From: Gelatiniphilus marinus
GTDB lineage: Bacteria > Bacteroidota > Bacteroidia > Flavobacteriales > Flavobacteriaceae
Assembly (NCBI RefSeq): GCF_042678305.1
Contig: NZ_JBHUDT010000003.1
Reading direction: 5' to 3' (one strand)
DNA length: 64,000 bases
The stretch's first letter is position 1; the number at the start of each line of letters is the position of its first letter. Of the stretch, positions 60,727 through 64,000 are shown piece after piece. Both the position numbers and the translations under genes were made by a program. The notes beneath the pieces were generated by a model, which saw only the letters and a program-made list of their open reading frames with translations, ran no database searches and was not told where the DNA came from.

Positions 60727-60978
60727 TTATTTTTTAAATTTAGCGTACTTGTTTTTAAACTTATCTATACGTCCAGCTGTGTCTATTAATTTAGACTTGC
60801 CGGTGTAATACGGGTGCGAGGTTCTTGAAATCTCCATTTTTACAAGCGGATATTCTACGCCATCAACCTCTAAGGTTTCGTTGGTAACTGCAGTAGATTT
60901 TGTTAAAAAGACATCGTCGTTAGACATATCTTTAAATGCTACTAATCTATAATTTTCTGGGTGTATACCTTTTCTCAT
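60727..60978 (-). CDS. rpmE2: 50S ribosomal protein L31, type B
   Basis: 83 residues, MRKGIHPENYRLVAFKDMS...; SRTSHPYYTGKSKLIDTAGRIDKFKNKYAKF is the L31 signature. The zinc-binding Cys of type A L31 are missing and the length is that of type B (Zn-independent). It is transcribed from a consensus promoter at 61017-61046. Confidence 0.95.
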   Translation of the reverse strand: MRKGIHPENYRLVAFKDMSNDDVFLTKSTAVTNETLEVDGVEYPLVKMEISRTSHPYYTGKSKLIDTAGRIDKFKNKYAKFKK

Positions 60979-61016
60979 CGCTAAACGCTTTTTGTTCTTT
61001 ATAATTTTTCGAGCTG

Positions 61017-61046
61017 CAAATTTACGCTTTTTTTATAAATTTACAA
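61017..61046 (-). promoter_or_regulatory. Promoter for rpmE (TTG-N19-TAAATTTG)
   Basis: On the - strand TTG (61046-61044) and TAAATTTG (61024-61017) are 19 bp apart, 39 bp before the ATG at 60978. Confidence 0.7.
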
Positions 61047-61091
61047 TACTTTTTAATATTTTTTATTATGCGTAAACATGTAACGTTTTAC

Positions 61092-61099
61092 TATATTTG
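61092..61099 (+). promoter_or_regulatory. -7 box for the DUF4199 gene
   Basis: TATATTTG, 39 bp before ATG 61138; the -33 region (ttattatg) is weak. Divergent from the rpmE promoter. Confidence 0.5.
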
Positions 61100-61137
61100 A
61101 GTACTAACCAAACTACTAACAAATTAAATAAAACATT

Positions 61138-61668
61138 ATGGAAAAATCTATTAAATCTGTTGCAACAAATTACGGCTTGTATTTAGGTACTGCTCTATCT
61201 TTATTAACCGTATTAGGTTATGCTAACCTTGATCTGTTTACTAAATGGTGGTTTGGTATTGGCACGCTTATTCTTATAATAATTTTTGGGATTACCTCTT
61301 CCATGAAATCCAGAAGTGCTTTAAACGGATATTTAAGCTTTAAAGAAGCTTTTACTTCGTATTTTATTGCAGTAGCTTTAGGCTTAGCCATAAGCACTTT
61401 AGTGAGTATATTAATTTTTAATTTTATCGACCCTGATGCAGCAATTGCTTTAAAAGAAAAAATAATAGATTCTACTGTTCAAATGATGCAAAATTTTGGT
61501 GCACCAGAAGGAGCTATTGCAGAAACTGTTGAAAAAATGGAAGCAGACGAAAGTATGTTTGCTATTGGCAAAGTATTACAATCTTTAGCTTTTCAATTAA
61601 TTGGCTATAGTGTTGTTGGATTAATTGTAGCTTTAGTTGTTAAAAAAAACAAACCTGTCACAGAATAA
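61138..61668 (+). CDS. DUF4199 membrane protein
   Basis: 176 residues with four hydrophobic segments (NYGLYLGTALSLLTVLGY; WWFGIGTLILIIIFGI; YFIAVALGLAISTLVSILIF; QLIGYSVVGLIVALVV) and the conserved GYLSFKEAFTSYF of DUF4199. A soluble helix lies between TM3 and TM4 (KEKIIDSTVQMMQNFGAPEGAIAETVEKM). Function unknown. It lies 41 bp upstream of the glycosyltransferase gene, probably co-transcribed. Confidence 0.85.
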   Translation: MEKSIKSVATNYGLYLGTALSLLTVLGYANLDLFTKWWFGIGTLILIIIFGITSSMKSRSALNGYLSFKEAFTSYFIAVALGLAISTLVSILIFNFIDPDAAIALKEKIIDSTVQMMQNFGAPEGAIAETVEKMEADESMFAIGKVLQSLAFQLIGYSVVGLIVALVVKKNKPVTE

Positions 61669-61709
61669 TTTCAGTATTTTTGAAGTGAAAATAATTTTGA
61701 AATTTGTAC

Positions 61710-62660
61710 ATGAACATTTCCGTAGTCATACCACTACTCAACGAACAAGAATCCTTAACAGAATTAAATGATTGGATTGCCAAAGTTATGCAATCCAATC
61801 ATTTTTCGTATGAAATCATTTTTATCGACGATGGCAGTACCGATGATTCTTGGCAAATTATCAGCCAGCTATCTAACCAAAACAACCATGTAAAAGGCAT
61901 TCGGTTTTTAAAAAACTACGGGAAATCGCAGGCACTACATGCTGGTTTTGAAAAAGCCCAAGGCAATGTGGTTATTACCATGGATGCCGATTTACAAGAT
62001 AATCCAGATGAAATTCCCGAGCTGTACAAAATGATTGTAAACGATGGTTTCGATTTGGTTTCGGGCTGGAAAAAGAAACGCTACGATTCGGTGTTAGCAA
62101 AAAATTTACCGTCAAAATTATTCAATTGGGCCGCCAGAAAAACCTCGGGTGTTAAATTGAACGATTTTAATTGCGGCCTTAAAGCCTACAAAATAGAGGT
62201 TGTAAAAAACATTGATGTTAATGGCGAAATGCACCGCTATATTCCCGTACTTTCCAAAAACGCAGGGTTTTCTAAAATTGGCGAAAAAGTTGTAAAGCAC
62301 CAAGCCAGAAAATATGGCGAAACCAAATTTGGAATGAACCGGTTTGTACACGGTTTTCTAGATTTAATAACCATTTGGTTTTTGTCGCGCTTTGGCAAAC
62401 GCCCCATGCACTTATTTGGGGCCTTAGGGTTTATTATGTTTGCCATTGGCTTTGGTTTTGCCATTTATTTGGGCATAGACAAATTGTTTTTAAACCCCAT
62501 GGGCAGGCTCATTACCCAACGCCCACAATTTTACATTGCATTGGTTACCATGATAATTGGCACCCAGTTTTTTGTTGCTGGTTTTTTAGGAGAAATTACT
62601 TTACGCTCTAAGCAAAATAAAAACCGCTACAATATTAAAGACCAATTGAATTTTAATTAA
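61710..62660 (+). CDS. GT2 glycosyltransferase (DPM1/GtrB-like, membrane)
   Basis: 316 residues. The catalytic GT2 domain (~1-225) contains ISVVIPLLNEQESL, FIDDGSTDDSW and ITMDADLQDNPDEIPEL (the DxD-type motif). Two C-terminal helices (HLFGALGFIMFAIGFGFAIYLG; YIALVTMIIGTQFFVAGFLGEI) place it among GtrB/ArnC-like enzymes that move a sugar onto a polyprenyl phosphate. Start ATG 61710 rather than the TTG two codons earlier. It follows DUF4199 and precedes a hexose-phosphate mutase, consistent with envelope glycan synthesis. Confidence 0.9.
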   Translation: MNISVVIPLLNEQESLTELNDWIAKVMQSNHFSYEIIFIDDGSTDDSWQIISQLSNQNNHVKGIRFLKNYGKSQALHAGFEKAQGNVVITMDADLQDNPDEIPELYKMIVNDGFDLVSGWKKKRYDSVLAKNLPSKLFNWAARKTSGVKLNDFNCGLKAYKIEVVKNIDVNGEMHRYIPVLSKNAGFSKIGEKVVKHQARKYGETKFGMNRFVHGFLDLITIWFLSRFGKRPMHLFGALGFIMFAIGFGFAIYLGIDKLFLNPMGRLITQRPQFYIALVTMIIGTQFFVAGFLGEITLRSKQNKNRYNIKDQLNFN

Positions 62661-62772
62661 AATATTAGAGCGAAATAATTACAGAATAAAATTATATTTC
62701 TTAAATTTAAAACAATAAACTAACTAACGAAATGCTTATTTTAGCGTTCGCTTAACTAATCAATGCTTTAAG

Positions 62773-64000
62773 ATGATTCACATTAAACCTGAAATTTTAG
62801 ACCGAATAAACTCGTGGCTAACTCCAACTTTCGATGAAGAAACGCAGCAAACCATCAAAGATAGCATAGCCAATAACCCTAAAGATATACAAGAAAGCTT
62901 TTATAAAAATCTAGAATTCGGTACTGGAGGAATGCGTGGTATTATGGGCGTTGGCACCAACAGAATCAACAAATATACCCTAGGTAAAAACACGCAAGGC
63001 TTAAGTGATTATTTACATAAATCGTTCCCTAACCAAACACCAAAAGCCGTAATTGCTTACGATTGCAGACACAATAGCAAATCGTTGGCAAAAGTTGTGG
63101 CCGATGTGTTTTCGGCCAACGGCATAAAAGTCTATTTATTTGAGGACTTAAGGCCAACTCCAGAATTATCATTCGCTTTAAAGCACTTAAACTGCCACTG
63201 TGGCATTGTGCTAACGGCATCGCACAATCCGCCAGAATACAACGGTTACAAAGTGTATTGGCAAGATGGCGGACAATTAGTGCCACCACACGACAATGCC
63301 ATTATTAATAAGATAGAAAGTCTAGATTATGCAGACATTAAATTTGAAGCCAATAACGATTTAATCGAATATATAGGAAAAGAGGTAGATAACGCTTTTA
63401 TAGATGCCTCTGTAAAAAACGGAAGCTTCAATACACCCCAAACAGCAAAAGACGATTTAACGATTGTGTTCACATCACTTCATGGCACATCTATTGTTTC
63501 TGTGCCAGAAACTTTAAAACGTGCTGGGTATAAAAACGTGCACATTGTTAAGGAGCAGGAAGTGCCAAATGGAGATTTCCCCACCGTAGCGTCGCCAAAC
63601 CCAGAAGAACCTGCAGCTTTAAAAATGGCCTTGGAATTAGCCGAAAAAGTTAACGCCGATATTGTTATAGGTACCGATCCCGATTGCGACAGATTGGGCA
63701 TTGCCGTACGAAACACAAAAAACGAATTGCAGTTACTTAACGGTAACCAAACCATGTTAATGATGACGCAGTTCCTTTTAAAACAATGGAAAAAACAAGG
63801 CAAAATCACAGGAAAGGAATTCATTGCCTCTACCATAGTTTCAACGCCTATGCTAAGCACCCTTGCGGCATCGTACAATGTAGAGAGTAAAATTGTACTT
63901 ACCGGTTTTAAATGGATTGCTCAGTTAATCCACGAAAACAAAGACCTCAATTTTATTGGTGGTGGCGAAGAAAGTTTTGGCTATATGGTCGGCGATTTTG
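62773..64000 (+). CDS. Phospho-sugar mutase (PGM/PMM), 3' end beyond window
   Basis: The frame is open from ATG 62773 to the end of the window (409 codons), so no stop is seen. It reads LEFGTGGMRGIMGVG (~51-65), the phosphoserine loop LTASHNPPEYNGYK (~153), the Mg2+ loop GTDPDCDRLG (~300) and the sugar-binding GGGEESFGYMVGDF at the edge. These are the first three domains of the alpha-D-phosphohexomutase family, of the long (~570-residue) phospho-sugar mutase type. It interconverts hexose 1- and 6-phosphates (glucose, possibly mannose or pentoses). The phosphate-binding domain 4 lies outside. Confidence 0.93.
   Translation, partial: MIHIKPEILDRINSWLTPTFDEETQQTIKDSIANNPKDIQESFYKNLEFGTGGMRGIMGVGTNRINKYTLGKNTQGLSDYLHKSFPNQTPKAVIAYDCRHNSKSLAKVVADVFSANGIKVYLFEDLRPTPELSFALKHLNCHCGIVLTASHNPPEYNGYKVYWQDGGQLVPPHDNAIINKIESLDYADIKFEANNDLIEYIGKEVDNAFIDASVKNGSFNTPQTAKDDLTIVFTSLHGTSIVSVPETLKRAGYKNVHIVKEQEVPNGDFPTVASPNPEEPAALKMALELAEKVNADIVIGTDPDCDRLGIAVRNTKNELQLLNGNQTMLMMTQFLLKQWKKQGKITGKEFIASTIVSTPMLSTLAASYNVESKIVLTGFKWIAQLIHENKDLNFIGGGEESFGYMVGDF

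Overview
The window is AT-rich chromosomal DNA of a Bacteroidota member, most likely a Flavobacteriaceae species. Supporting signs are the TAnnTTTG (-7) and TTG/TTTG (-33) promoter type, m-DAP-type MurE, a 950-residue CarB, many lipoproteins, a CzcA-TolC fusion, DUF4199/PD40 families, and the short palindromic intergenic repeats typical of that family. No phage, plasmid, CRISPR array or intact insertion sequence is visible.

Layout. 1-13.5 kb: the division and cell-wall (dcw) cluster on +, ftsI (3' part)-murE-mraY-murD-ftsW-[four-helix-bundle gene]-murG-murC-ftsQ-ftsA-ftsZ, closed by a terminator. Small repeats occupy several of its gaps, and two (murD, and less certainly murC) appear to be translated as N-terminal extensions. 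13.6-20 kb: yqeY, tRNA-Arg(TCG), a two-gene hydrolase-like pair on -, pruA, a methyltransferase diverging from a lipoprotein gene, and a CDGSH/4Fe-4S protein. 20.1-26.5 kb: a kynurenine-pathway cluster (kynU, kmo, non-canonical SDR, 3-hydroxyanthranilate dioxygenase, ACMSD-like decarboxylase, O-methyltransferase).

26.6-40.8 kb: a c-type cytochrome/DUF3365 lipoprotein; a metal-efflux operon (His-rich exported protein, CzcA-TolC fusion, CusB-like adaptor); then, on -, a second RND operon (TolC, adaptor, HAE permease, PII-like protein, DUF2892 membrane protein). The cytochrome gene and the second RND operon share a GTAACC-NN-TGTTAC dyad at the same distance from a TAnnTTTG box, suggesting a common Crp/Fnr-type activator. 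This is the best candidate for an undescribed regulatory link in the window.

41-48 kb: D-cysteine desulfhydrase-like enzyme, an ECF sigma/putative anti-sigma/beta-barrel module, a BNR-propeller lipoprotein, and Mpl (peptidoglycan recycling). 47.7-57.5 kb: carB, rpmH, TPR protein, cardiolipin synthase, lytic transglycosylase, alpha/beta hydrolase, GNAT protein, mtaB, YhhN protein. 57.6-64 kb: a lipoprotein, PD40 protein, GlmU-like protein, rpmE type B, DUF4199 protein, glycosyltransferase, and the 5' part of a phosphohexomutase gene running off the end. All names are read from motifs and remembered family features; no database search was run.
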